Shown here one piece after another: positions 1 to 8,449 of a stretch of 64,000 nt of DNA. Under the pieces are notes generated by a model that ran no database searches, was not told the origin of the DNA, and was given only the letters and a program-made list of their open reading frames with translations. The stretch lies in contig NZ_JACXAG020000006.1 in the NCBI RefSeq assembly GCF_014773435.2, positions 1-64,000 on the forward strand. Reading direction: 5' to 3'. Numbering within the stretch: position 1 is the first letter of the stretch; every line of letters begins with the position of its first letter. The position numbers and the translations under genes were made by a program. The stretch comes from Polycladospora coralii (lineage in GTDB: Bacteria; Bacillota; Bacilli; Thermoactinomycetales; Thermoactinomycetaceae).

Positions 1-122
1 GAGATTTCCCACAAGACCTTTGGTCTTGGTAAGACCCCTTGTAGATGACGAGGTTGATCGGCCTGAGGTGTAAGCATAGCAATATGTTCAGCTGACAGGT
101 ACGAATCGGTCGAGGGCTTAAC
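1..122 (+). rRNA. 23S ribosomal RNA, 3' end (partial)
   Basis: The first ~120 nt match the conserved 3' end of bacterial 23S rRNA, including GAGGTTGATCGGCC, GCTGACAGGTACGAAT and the closing GGTCGAGGGCTTAACC. The rest lies left of the window. A 5S gene follows 80 nt later, so this is the tail of an rRNA operon. The exact mature 3' end is uncertain by a few bases. Confidence 0.95.
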
Positions 123-202
123 CTACAATTTAATTTTTTCTTCTCCACATACACTTGCTTCCATTCTAATTTTCAGGGTGTGAAACACCCACAATTTTAT
201 AC

Positions 203-319
203 GTCTGGTGATGATGGCGGAGGGGACCCACTCGTTCCCATCCCGAACACGACCGTTAAGCCCTCCAGCGCCGATGGTACTATAGATTAATCTATGGGAG
301 AGTAGGACGTCGCCAGGCA
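203..319 (+). rRNA. 5S ribosomal RNA
   Basis: A 117-nt segment begins TCTGGTGATGATGGCGGAGG and ends GGACGTCGCCAGGC, whose ends pair in the standard 5S terminal stem. The loop A/B sequence CCCATCCCGAACACG is the conserved 5S signature. It sits directly after the 23S tail and before a terminator hairpin, as expected for the last gene of an rRNA operon. Confidence 0.95.
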
Positions 320-323
320 AATC

Positions 324-355
324 TTAACCCCCACTTCAAATGAAGTGGGGGTTAA
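324..355. terminator. Hairpin between rRNA operon and convergent DUF4912 gene
   Basis: A perfect 15-bp inverted repeat (324-338 with 341-355, arm TTAACCCCCACTTCA) has a two-base spacer. It lies just after 5S and just before the stop of the convergent minus-strand operon, so it can serve both. The T run is weak on both sides. Confidence 0.7.
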
Positions 356-402
356 CTTATGAATACGACCATATTACAAATCTAATGCGATATGCAGGAA
401 AA

Positions 403-867
403 TTAACATTTTCCGCAGGGGTTATTATTATAACTTGACAAACTAAATAATAATATTGAATCATCTATATTTATATCTTGGGTGGCCTCTTTTTGAGCAG
501 CATGTAAAGTCATTTGTGTATGCTTATGATTTGACGTGACAATTTCATTGGAAAGGAGTAGCGGATAGAAAACGTTATTGTGGTATAAACCTAACTGGGC
601 ATAGTAACAATGATTGGGTAGTAAATTAGAAAACCGTTGTGATTTTGTAGTAGGGGCGGTCGTAATTTGTTGATAGGTTTTAGCCATAGGATTGGTTATA
701 TCATATAATCGTACACAAATTTTACATGTTTTTTTTAATTGAGGTTGATTTTTAAGAACGACATTCATACGAGCAGGCGTGATATTCCAGTACATAAATG
801 CCTTGGTTTCGTTAATTTTGAAGAGCTTCAAAAAGCTCTTCATTTTTATATTTAAGTTTCTATTCAT
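403..867 (-). CDS. DUF4912 domain protein
   Basis: 154 aa. Residues ~23-112 fit the DUF4912 pattern: a YWNITPARMNVV strand, then VRLYDITNP, a variable stretch, then YYAQLGLYHNNVFYPLLLSNEI. These match the family's W-x-h-x2-lRLYDvt and Y-x-AELG-x-F-x-PLarSN motifs. DUF4912 proteins are small and probably beta-rich, with no proven function; from memory they are often encoded near GH57/DUF1957 and GT4 glucan genes. That holds here, since a GH57-GT4 fusion is divergently encoded at 1599. It is the last gene of a four-gene minus-strand cluster, 10 nt after the preceding small gene, with SD AGGTGAG. A role in glucan metabolism is inference from context only. Confidence 0.75.
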   Translation of the reverse strand: MNRNLNIKMKSFLKLFKINETKAFMYWNITPARMNVVLKNQPQLKKTCKICVRLYDITNPMAKTYQQITTAPTTKSQRFSNLLPNHCYYAQLGLYHNNVFYPLLLSNEIVTSNHKHTQMTLHAAQKEATQDINIDDSILLFSLSSYNNNPCGKC

Positions 868-877
868 CTTAACTCAC

Positions 878-1054
878 CTACTTATCAGAAAATTCTTCAA
901 TAATATCTTGTAAGTGGGGGGTTGTAACTGGAAGATGTAACCACAATCTTTTGCCTCTTTTTTTTATCGGAATATCGATCCATCCTTGTCTTAATTTATA
1001 TGATGTAACCTGCTGCAAATTCGACAGGTTAGATTTTGTCTTCGCTTTTTTCAT
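878..1054 (-). CDS. Small tandem-paralog protein (GW-x-DIPIK family), copy 3
   Basis: 58 aa. I chose the ATG at 1054 because GAGGAG lies 10 nt upstream; a longer frame to 1099 has no ribosome site. The core GWIDIPIKKRGKRLWLHLP recurs in the two genes just upstream (1118-1302 and 1343-1495), so these are tandem duplicates. I do not recognise the family. The protein is basic, has no signal peptide or membrane segment, and may be one small beta-sheet. Its stop lies 10 nt before the DUF4912 start, so the two are probably co-transcribed. Confidence 0.65.
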   Translation of the reverse strand: MKKAKTKSNLSNLQQVTSYKLRQGWIDIPIKKRGKRLWLHLPVTTPHLQDIIEEFSDK

Positions 1055-1117
1055 GACGACAACGCTCCTCACACATATAGTCGACAGTATACCTATCACC
1101 CATTCAGTTCAATTCAT

Positions 1118-1302
1118 TTATACATTAAATTTTCTTAGTAAGATATGCACAGGTTCTCTTACCAGAAGCTTATGCAACCATACGGTGCGGTTATTTTGCT
1201 TGATTGGAATGTCGATCCAAGGAGTCCCTTGAAAACGTAATAAGAGTTGTATTTGTCTCGCTGTAAAGGTGTCTCTCCTTCTTTTTTTTTTCCTAAACTC
1301 AT
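1118..1302 (-). pseudogene. Small tandem-paralog protein, copy 2, frameshifted at a 10-A run
   Basis: The gene starts at the ATG at 1302 with a good SD (AAAGGAG, 8 nt upstream), but its frame is lost at a run of ten A on the minus strand (plus 1282-1291). With eleven A it would encode 61 aa with the core TPWIDIPIKQNNRTVWLHK, matching the neighbouring copies, and would end at 1118. The intact SD and conserved downstream frame suggest a recent lesion, a homopolymer error, or expression by polymerase slippage on the A run. It is the middle gene of three tandem paralogs. Confidence 0.6.
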
Positions 1303-1342
1303 TTTATTAACTCCTTTTATTGAATTGGGTAGATCGGATTGA

Positions 1343-1495
1343 TTACGAAGAACGCAAATACTTTAATACCACATCTAATTCATTTAGATGAAATGGAATG
1401 TGCACCCATACCTTTTTGCCTTTATTTTTAATGGGGACATCCAACCACCCCATACTGTTGAGATAGGCATCTCTTTTATTTTTGTTTGTTATCAT
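1343..1495 (-). CDS. Small tandem-paralog protein (GW-x-DVPIK family), copy 1
   Basis: 50 aa, starting at the ATG at 1495 with SD GGAGGA five nt upstream. The core GWLDVPIKNKGKKVWVHIP aligns with the next two genes, identifying a three-copy tandem family. It is first in the minus-strand cluster that ends with DUF4912, and it is divergent from the GH57-GT4 gene at 1599; the ~100-nt gap must hold both promoters. Rich in Lys, Asn and Trp, no signal peptide, function unknown. Confidence 0.65.
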   Translation of the reverse strand: MITNKNKRDAYLNSMGWLDVPIKNKGKKVWVHIPFHLNELDVVLKYLRSS

Positions 1496-1598
1496 GTTCT
1501 CCTCCATATCGCCCGCTAGTATATATTACTATACGCTCAAATATTTTTATGTGATTGGGCAATGCGATACGTGTTATATTCACGAAAGGAGTTTTGAC

Positions 1599-3827
1599 AT
1601 GGGAAGTCGCACGACACGCATTATTCAGCTAACATTTCCATATACCCAAGATCTGAGTGAAGTAAAGGAACTGGCCATGTTTATTCCGCAATGGCTGTTA
1701 CTGAAGAAAATGGCAATGTTTTTTCAAGCAAATCATGTTAAGAAAATCACACTTGCCATTCCACCTCAGTGGTTAATCACAGTCACTAGCGACACTTTTA
1801 AAGAAAATTTTGCTTTACTGTTAGGTCATTCTGAGAAACAGAGCGATGAATATATACAGTGTTTGTCCTTTGCAAACAAAATCAGGTACAATATTTTGCC
1901 TTTCTTAAAAAAACTACAAAGAAATCACGACATAAATATAGTCGCTATGCCTATGTCAAATGTACACTTTCCTTTTGTAGACTCAGAAAAAAGTATTGAT
2001 TTACAAATTGGGTGTGCTTTAGCTGTTTATGAAAATGTTCTAGCCTATCGTCCACTCGGAATTTTGCTAAGTGATTCTGGTTATAGTGTAAAATTAGATG
2101 CGCACTTCAGTCGACTTGGGTTAAAGTTTTATATCGTTCAAGGAAAAAAAATGAAAATCACCGAGCAGTCGGGGATAAAGGGCTATACTGCCGTAAAAGC
2201 CGGTTGCGATCATTTAAGGATGAATAGGGTGTATGATCGCTTTTTTTCGTTTTTTAGCTATCAACATACGGATACGATGGTCGACCCCAATCACTTTGAG
2301 TGGATCGATGATGAAAGTAACTTAATGAACCCAAAAAATGATTGGATATATCCTTTAACACATGAATTAGAAGAAAAAATAGGGTACTTACATAAACGCC
2401 CCCTAGATGAACAACAAAAATACGCCTTAGCAGAAATCACGGGTTCTTTCATAAATCTACAAAGCAAAGATTGGGCTTTATCTATGAACAATGCTCATAT
2501 AGCAAAATCCTATAAGTTAAAGTGGATGAAGAACTATCACGCTATTAAACAAAAGATGCATGAGTTAATATCGAAAGCATCAACTAACCCTATAGGGGAT
2601 AAGACTTCTCGAAGCGCTGTATTTAATTATTTGTTTCATCCTGCAATTCCCGCTAGCGCTAGCCATAAGCCCACTTTACGAATTTTAATGTTATCCTGGG
2701 AATATCCGCCTCGTATCGTAGGTGGTCTTGCTACTGCTGTTGCTGGTTTAGCTGAAGCACTTAGCCATTTAAATGTTGAAGTCCACGTGATCACCAGCAT
2801 GGCCATTCAATCTCCAGCTTACGAACAAGTTAACGGGGTACATATCCATCGTATTCATGTGGAAGATACCAATCAGGATCAAAATTTTTTAGAGTTAATG
2901 ATTCAGCTCAATGCATTAATGGTGGATTATATCGAAAAATTACTTGATTCAGGTATATCTTTTGATATGGTTCATCTACATGATTGGCTAGTATATTTTG
3001 GTGGAGATTATCTCAAACATGAACATGAAATTCCGGTTGTCGTTACCATACATGGGTTGAATAAGAGACGTGGTGAAATTGACCCCAACTATCAGAATAA
3101 AAAAATCGACTGTATTGAAAAAGATTTGATTGTATTAGCAGACCACTTGATTGTATGTAGCTGTTCTACACAAAAAGAGTTAACGTCAATAGCCCCTCAA
3201 ACAAACAATAAAATATCGGTCATTCCAAATGGCATTGGGCTTCCAAACAATCATTCTGAACGCTTAGATCAACAGCTGAATAAAAAAAATCAAGTCATCT
3301 TATTTGTGGGTAGATTGGTTCCGGAAAAAGGTGTCGATCTTTTCATTCGTGCAGCACCCATGATCTTAGCGCATCATCCACATGCAAAGTTTGTTGTAAT
3401 TGGAGAGGGGTCAAAATTAGACCACTATAAGCAATTAAGTATGAATCTAGGTTTAATGAATCAAATAGATTTTCTGGGTTTTGTTTCAAATCAACTACGT
3501 GACGAAATGTATCGACAAGCAGATGTATGTGTATTCCCAAGTCTGTATGAACCTTTTGGAATAGTCGTACTCGAAGCCATGTCTTTTGGTGCCCCTGTTG
3601 TTGTTTCTAATACGGGTGGACTTAAAGAAATTGTCCATTCTTTTAAGAATGGACTGATCATGAAAAAACATTCAATTGATGAATTGGCCAGTAAGGTTGT
3701 GTGGGTATTAGATCATCCCAAAGAAGCGCAGCAATTGGCCCACCAGGCTTATCAAGACTTAGATAAAAAATATAGCTGGGTTAAAATCGCGAAACAAACG
3801 ATCGCTTTATATCAATCACTTTTGTGA
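1599..3827 (+). CDS. Degenerate GH57-like domain fused to GT4 glycosyltransferase
   Basis: 742 aa from the ATG at 1599, which has SD AAAGGAG; an in-frame extension to 1482 lacks a site and overlaps the divergent gene. Residues ~5-330 resemble GH57: QLTFPYTQD stands where LHxPYV is usual, GILLSDSGY (154-162) where WLPECxY is usual, and a later KDWALSMN helix fits. The expected nucleophile Glu is Asp and the histidine motif is lost, so hydrolysis is doubtful. From ~361 a GT4/glycogen-synthase-like domain follows: RILMLSWEYPPRIVGGLA, IHGLNKRRG, VIPNGIG, VGRLVPEKGVD and EPFGIVVLE (E-x7-E). It probably transfers sugar from a nucleotide donor, perhaps making or remodelling glucan. Its divergent neighbour is DUF4912. 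Confidence 0.8.
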   Translation: MGSRTTRIIQLTFPYTQDLSEVKELAMFIPQWLLLKKMAMFFQANHVKKITLAIPPQWLITVTSDTFKENFALLLGHSEKQSDEYIQCLSFANKIRYNILPFLKKLQRNHDINIVAMPMSNVHFPFVDSEKSIDLQIGCALAVYENVLAYRPLGILLSDSGYSVKLDAHFSRLGLKFYIVQGKKMKITEQSGIKGYTAVKAGCDHLRMNRVYDRFFSFFSYQHTDTMVDPNHFEWIDDESNLMNPKNDWIYPLTHELEEKIGYLHKRPLDEQQKYALAEITGSFINLQSKDWALSMNNAHIAKSYKLKWMKNYHAIKQKMHELISKASTNPIGDKTSRSAVFNYLFHPAIPASASHKPTLRILMLSWEYPPRIVGGLATAVAGLAEALSHLNVEVHVITSMAIQSPAYEQVNGVHIHRIHVEDTNQDQNFLELMIQLNALMVDYIEKLLDSGISFDMVHLHDWLVYFGGDYLKHEHEIPVVVTIHGLNKRRGEIDPNYQNKKIDCIEKDLIVLADHLIVCSCSTQKELTSIAPQTNNKISVIPNGIGLPNNHSERLDQQLNKKNQVILFVGRLVPEKGVDLFIRAAPMILAHHPHAKFVVIGEGSKLDHYKQLSMNLGLMNQIDFLGFVSNQLRDEMYRQADVCVFPSLYEPFGIVVLEAMSFGAPVVVSNTGGLKEIVHSFKNGLIMKKHSIDELASKVVWVLDHPKEAQQLAHQAYQDLDKKYSWVKIAKQTIALYQSLL

Positions 3828-3867
3828 ATGACTTAAAATCTGCTGTTTCAATGGCCTATTGTTCCTA

Positions 3868-5214
3868 TTAATTTCTAGGATTACCGCGCATAGTGGTGAC
3901 ATAGCGCGGTTGCTTTCCTACGGACTGCGTATCTATAATGGTGTTTGTGGAAGTGGAAATCACTTGTACTTGATTGGAATTGGATAACGTAACCACTACT
4001 AAATCTCCATTTCCTGTGATCGTAATCCAAGATGGACTACCATCTACAGAAATATCTTTTATGACTTTATTGGTAAGTGTAGAAATGACGGATACTTTAT
4101 TTTGAGTTGACCTAGCCACGTAGATTCGCGTTTGATCGGGTGTAGCAACCATGATTGTAGGGCTATTAATGATGATCGTATCCACAATCGTCTTGGTAGC
4201 TACATCAACCACTGCAATTGAATTGCTTGATTTTGTCGTGATATAGGCAAGGTTTTGGTTTTCATTAGGCTGTACAAAGATAATGTTAATCGGATTGCCC
4301 ATGAGATTTAACTTAGGCACTGTTATCGGTGTATCATCTGATGTATGGATAATAGAGACCGTTTTTTCACCTGCATTTGCAACATATACTACGGTACCAT
4401 CTGGAGACATGGTTAAGGCTTGTGGGTTGTTCCCTACAGCAATGGTTGAGATCACTTGATTTCTGGTCGTATCAATGACCGTAACAGATCGACTTCCAGC
4501 ATTCACTATATATGCTTTTGTCCCATCTGGCGTTAAAGCGATATTACGTGGGCTACTCCCAACAGGAAGGGTTTTTATTGTTTTTTGATTCAAATTGGTG
4601 ATAACTGTTACCGTTCTACTTCCAGAATTAACGGTATAAAATGTGTTATTATCATTTGAGACGGCTACTGCGCATGGATTATTCCCTACATTAAAGGTCG
4701 TAATCTTTGCTGTTGTTGTATTATAAAGCGTCACTTTTCCGGGATTACTTGTATTGGTGTTGGGAATAAATAAATTTAAATTATCAGGAGATATGGTAAG
4801 GGATTTGGGGCATTGTTGTGTTTTAAAAGTTGGTAAAGGAGATTGGAGGGGCTGTGTTGCATCTAAAATTGATACTGAATTACTCAGCGTGTTGGTAATA
4901 TATGCGATGTTCGATTCACTGGCCACCATCATATCTAGCAAACTCTTTTGTAAATCTTTCGCTGTTTTTAAGAGAATCTTCAGATTGGTTTCATTTGGAT
5001 GGCTTCTAAAACCTTTTAGTGTGGAAATGAACTTGCGTAATTTTCGTCGCAAAGATAACTTTGAAAATCGATTCAAAAGAGTCTTTTCCATTCTTTTGTT
5101 TAAACATAGGGCTATCTCATAGACTGTAGTCAGGTTACTTACATGATTTGCTTTGAGAATTGCATCTATATTGCGATTGATTTTTTTGCATATGGAGGTC
5201 AACGCTACTTCCAT
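3868..5214 (-). CDS. YVTN-type beta-propeller protein with helical N-terminus
   Basis: 448 aa from the ATG at 5214 (SD GGGGGGAG, 5 nt away); a TTG three bases earlier is too close to the SD. Residues 1-~100 are basic and helical. From ~105 there are about eight ~42-aa repeats of the type DGTKAYIVNAGSRSVTVID, the YVTN/NHL-like propeller seen in surface and S-layer proteins. There is no signal peptide or anchor, so a cytoplasmic location is suggested. It is the third of three tandem paralogs transcribed leftward, 12 nt after the previous stop. Ligand and role unknown; a scaffold or binding platform is the usual guess. Confidence 0.8.
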   Translation of the reverse strand: MEVALTSICKKINRNIDAILKANHVSNLTTVYEIALCLNKRMEKTLLNRFSKLSLRRKLRKFISTLKGFRSHPNETNLKILLKTAKDLQKSLLDMMVASESNIAYITNTLSNSVSILDATQPLQSPLPTFKTQQCPKSLTISPDNLNLFIPNTNTSNPGKVTLYNTTTAKITTFNVGNNPCAVAVSNDNNTFYTVNSGSRTVTVITNLNQKTIKTLPVGSSPRNIALTPDGTKAYIVNAGSRSVTVIDTTRNQVISTIAVGNNPQALTMSPDGTVVYVANAGEKTVSIIHTSDDTPITVPKLNLMGNPINIIFVQPNENQNLAYITTKSSNSIAVVDVATKTIVDTIIINSPTIMVATPDQTRIYVARSTQNKVSVISTLTNKVIKDISVDGSPSWITITGNGDLVVVTLSNSNQVQVISTSTNTIIDTQSVGKQPRYVTTMRGNPRN

Positions 5215-5226
5215 CAAGACTCCCCC

Positions 5227-6609
5227 CTATGATGAAGTAGTGGATGGAACGGATACAGGCTGTGTTACGATAAAGCGTGGATTAGAAAATACATCTGTCG
5301 TTGTTGAGAGGCTATTATTGCTCGTTAAAATGGTGGCTACACGATTAGAGTTAATGAGCGTGACATACACTTTTGATCCATCTGGAACTATTTCTGCATA
5401 AGTAGGTGGATCGGAAAATTTGATTTGTTTTACTACTTTTAACGTTTGTGTATCGATAACGGAGACAAGTTTGGGATTTTGCTGTACCACGTATAAAGTC
5501 TGATTATCAGGTGAGATCGTGGACACAGTTGGATTATTACCAGATAACGTTATTGTTTTAATCACTTTTGACTGATTTACATTGATGACTACGAGGCGAT
5601 CGTTACTAGAAGTGCTGATATAAGCACGCGGGTTGCTTTTGTTGGAGTCAAAACGTATGAATAGCGGTCGCCCACCTACATTAAGTTTGGGAACAGAGAT
5701 AGGAGAATCATTGTCTGTACTAATAATTGAGACTGTATTTTCACTGCGATTAGCTGTATACACTTTTGTTCCATCTGGAGATGACGCTACCTGAATCGGA
5801 TTAGAGCCGACTGTTATCGTCCCTAAATGATCTAAAGTAGAGGCATTTAGTACACTTACTGTACTATCACCGCTATTGGCGACATACAGCTTTGGAATTT
5901 GATTGACCTGGCTAAGCGCTAGTGAAGAAGGTGTGCGTCCAACAGCCACATTTCTTCGCGTATCACTGCCTCCAATTGGAATACGGGTAATGTTATTTGA
6001 ACCTCGATTGGCAGTATAGATACTTTTACCATCTTGGGAACTGGAAACCCATACGGGATTATTACCGACAGTAATTGTCGTAGCTGTATTGGTAGATACT
6101 GTATACTCGGTCACTTTACCTGGATTAGAAGTTCCTTGATTGGCAATGTATACTTTGTCTAAATTAGGAGAAGCGATTGCCGCATATACGGGTTGTGATT
6201 GTGAATTAAACTTAATAATTTGATTATCTGTTACGGTATTCAGTACCGACACAACATTTGCATTCTGATTGAGAATATAGGCATTGGTTCCCGAAGACGT
6301 ATCAAGATTTGATTTCAATTGTGATTTTAATTGAACCATCCTGCATCTCATGCGTCTTATAATCGGATGAGATGGATTTCTTCTAAATGATTGGATGAAA
6401 TGAATAATTTGATCGATTTGATTCATGATTTTTTTTTTCGATTTGTTATTTATACCACTTAACCGAACTCGTTTTTTTAGAAAGAGGAATAGCTGAATCA
6501 AATGTTTGGATTTTAAGCCTCTCCGCAATGTACGTACATTGATTTGCCCTTGTATGACTGTGACACAACGAATCAGTGGCTTTAGACTTTGCAACCGAAA
6601 TCGACTCAT
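5227..6609 (-). CDS. YVTN-type beta-propeller protein with helical N-terminus
   Basis: 460 aa. I chose the ATG at 6609, preceded by AAAGGAG; a longer frame to 6657 would overlap the upstream gene. Residues 1-~95 are basic helical sequence (MSRFRLQSLKPLIRCVTVIQ), followed by about eight propeller repeats such as GTKVYTANRSENTVSIIS and NPKLVSVIDTQTLKVVKQIK. It shares architecture and many phrases (SNPGKVTxYxVST, DDSPISVPKLNVGGRP) with both neighbours, so tandem duplication is clear. No secretion signal. It lies 25 nt from the upstream paralog and 12 nt from the downstream one, probably one operon. Confidence 0.8.
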   Translation of the reverse strand: MSRFRLQSLKPLIRCVTVIQGQINVRTLRRGLKSKHLIQLFLFLKKRVRLSGINNKSKKKIMNQIDQIIHFIQSFRRNPSHPIIRRMRCRMVQLKSQLKSNLDTSSGTNAYILNQNANVVSVLNTVTDNQIIKFNSQSQPVYAAIASPNLDKVYIANQGTSNPGKVTEYTVSTNTATTITVGNNPVWVSSSQDGKSIYTANRGSNNITRIPIGGSDTRRNVAVGRTPSSLALSQVNQIPKLYVANSGDSTVSVLNASTLDHLGTITVGSNPIQVASSPDGTKVYTANRSENTVSIISTDNDSPISVPKLNVGGRPLFIRFDSNKSNPRAYISTSSNDRLVVINVNQSKVIKTITLSGNNPTVSTISPDNQTLYVVQQNPKLVSVIDTQTLKVVKQIKFSDPPTYAEIVPDGSKVYVTLINSNRVATILTSNNSLSTTTDVFSNPRFIVTQPVSVPSTTSS

Positions 6610-6634
6610 TGTACATTCGCTCCTTTGATTAGGG

Positions 6635-8281
6635 TCAAGCAAATGGTTCTGTAACAATAAAACGCGGGTTGGACATTACTTGTAATGTCGTAGCAAGTAG
6701 ATTGAGAGAAGTATTAATGACTGCCACTAGATTTTTATCATTTAATACCACATAGGCCTGACTTTCATCTGGTGTGAGTGCAACAGTTATTGGGTTTCCT
6801 GGTAAAGCAATATTTTTAATGATTTTAAGGGATTCAGTATTAATGACGCTTAGCTGATTTCCCCCTTGTTGACATAGATAGAGTGTGGCATTATCCGATG
6901 TGATTGCAGATGTAATGGGGTTGTTAGCCGTAATCGTTCGAATTACCTCTGATGTCGAAACGTCAATCACTTGTAGAGCTGAATTACTTGTCGTACTGAT
7001 GTAGGCGATAGGACTGTTGGCACTGAAGTTAAATCGGATAAATGCAGGCCGTCCTGTCAGACCGATCTTAGGAACTGAGACAGGATTATCATCTTCAACG
7101 TCTATCACTGAGATGGAATTTTCTCCTTGATTGGCAACATAAATTCTTTCCCCATCAGGAGACGCAACCACTTGATTAGGGTTTTTTCCAACTGGAATCG
7201 TTCCCAGAATGGATAGTGTAGAAACATTTACCACACTAACGGAATGATCATTGTAATTGCAAACATATAGTTTGGATTGATTAGTCGAAAAAGCTAATGA
7301 CCTTGGTGAGCTTCCAACAGTAACACCTCTTACGACGCGGTTTGTAACATTAATGACTGAAATCGTATTTGTGCCCGAATTTGCTGTGTATACAAGATTT
7401 CCGTTTGCAGATACCACAACCCAAGCCGGTTTATTATCGACATTAAACTGAAAGGTTTGATTGGTGGATACTTGATACTGTGTCAGCTTACCTGGATTAG
7501 TGGTTCCTTGATTAGCTACGTATACAAATTTTTTATCACTTGAAATTGCCGCATAGACTGGTGTTGCTTGTACTCGAAATGTATTTGTTTGATTTCCAGT
7601 AAAAGAATTGATAACGGATGTCGATTGCGATCCTTGATTGAGAACATAAAAATGAACAGAATTAGCGACTTCTATACGCTCACGCATACTGGTGATCAAT
7701 TGTTTGATCGCATTCTTGATCTCGCTAGCAAACGTTCGTTTAGATGATACTGTCCATAATTCAAATGAATGAATAATGGGTAAGGTGTTACTTATTAATT
7801 TCATTTTTAAATTTTTGTTTATTTCACTTGTACGGAGTTGACCTAAAATATATTGAAATAACTTTTTGAGACGGAGAAGCTTTTTTCTATTCGCTAAAGA
7901 ACGCTCACTTATTTGATTATGAATTATGGCTAAAAACCTGGTGACACTATTAAAATCAAATCTCCTTTGATTACTCGTTTGACCAATTAAATATTTTCTC
8001 AACATCATATTCAAGTCAATGATGTCTTGTTTGATATGCGCCACGAAGTTTAAAGATTTTTTTTTCTGAAATAATCGCAAGGTGAGTATGATATTATTGA
8101 TTAACTTCAGCATCTGCATCTCACTTTTTTTATCTAATCCAATTGATTTCATATTCGATCGAACAAAGCGCATAGCATGTATCAGTTGCACTGTAAGCTT
8201 ACGATTTTCTAATTCCACGCTACTGATTTGAATTTGAATGGTAGCGAGAAATGGGAGAATCGCTCTCATTTTGTCCATCAC
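6635..8281 (-). CDS. YVTN-type beta-propeller protein with duplicated helical N-terminal domain
   Basis: 548 aa from GTG 8281 (ATG at 8278 equally possible; AGGAAGTGGGTGA precedes). The N-terminal basic helical unit occurs twice, around residues 1-95 (ELENRKLTVQLIHAMRFVRS) and 110-200 (SERSLANRKKLLRLKKLFQY). The other two paralogs carry one unit. About eight YVTN repeats follow, for example RIYVANQGENSISVIDVEDD. First gene of the three-gene leftward operon. No signal peptide. The duplicated head could help dimerise or bind nucleic acid or acidic partners, but that is inference from charge and helicity alone. Confidence 0.8.
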   Translation of the reverse strand: MMDKMRAILPFLATIQIQISSVELENRKLTVQLIHAMRFVRSNMKSIGLDKKSEMQMLKLINNIILTLRLFQKKKSLNFVAHIKQDIIDLNMMLRKYLIGQTSNQRRFDFNSVTRFLAIIHNQISERSLANRKKLLRLKKLFQYILGQLRTSEINKNLKMKLISNTLPIIHSFELWTVSSKRTFASEIKNAIKQLITSMRERIEVANSVHFYVLNQGSQSTSVINSFTGNQTNTFRVQATPVYAAISSDKKFVYVANQGTTNPGKLTQYQVSTNQTFQFNVDNKPAWVVVSANGNLVYTANSGTNTISVINVTNRVVRGVTVGSSPRSLAFSTNQSKLYVCNYNDHSVSVVNVSTLSILGTIPVGKNPNQVVASPDGERIYVANQGENSISVIDVEDDNPVSVPKIGLTGRPAFIRFNFSANSPIAYISTTSNSALQVIDVSTSEVIRTITANNPITSAITSDNATLYLCQQGGNQLSVINTESLKIIKNIALPGNPITVALTPDESQAYVVLNDKNLVAVINTSLNLLATTLQVMSNPRFIVTEPFA

Positions 8282-8370
8282 TCACCCACTTCCTAGTCGA
8301 GCTATAAAGTGTGAATATATCGTAATATATTCCAAGTGCATGCATATGTGCTAAATTTAGATCGAACTGA

Positions 8371-8399
8371 TTGACAGAGCTACTTTTACACTATATACT
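8371..8399 (+). promoter_or_regulatory. Sigma-A promoter of padR-permease operon
   Basis: TTGACA at 8371-8376 and TATACT at 8394-8399 are separated by exactly 17 nt, a near-consensus promoter reading into the PadR gene at 8450. Confidence 0.85.
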
Positions 8400-8434
8400 G
8401 TTATTAACAGTTACTGTTAATCACAGTATATAGT
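8390..8434. promoter_or_regulatory. Large dyad operator, probably bound by the PadR repressor
   Basis: Two 22-nt arms (8390-8411 and 8413-8434) flank one T and match at 21 of 22 positions; the left arm opens ACTATATACTGT. The dyad overlaps the -10 box and the start of the transcript, so a bound repressor would block initiation. Autoregulation by the adjacent PadR protein is inferred. Confidence 0.75.
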
Positions 8435-8449
8435 GGGGAGCTGGAAGAA

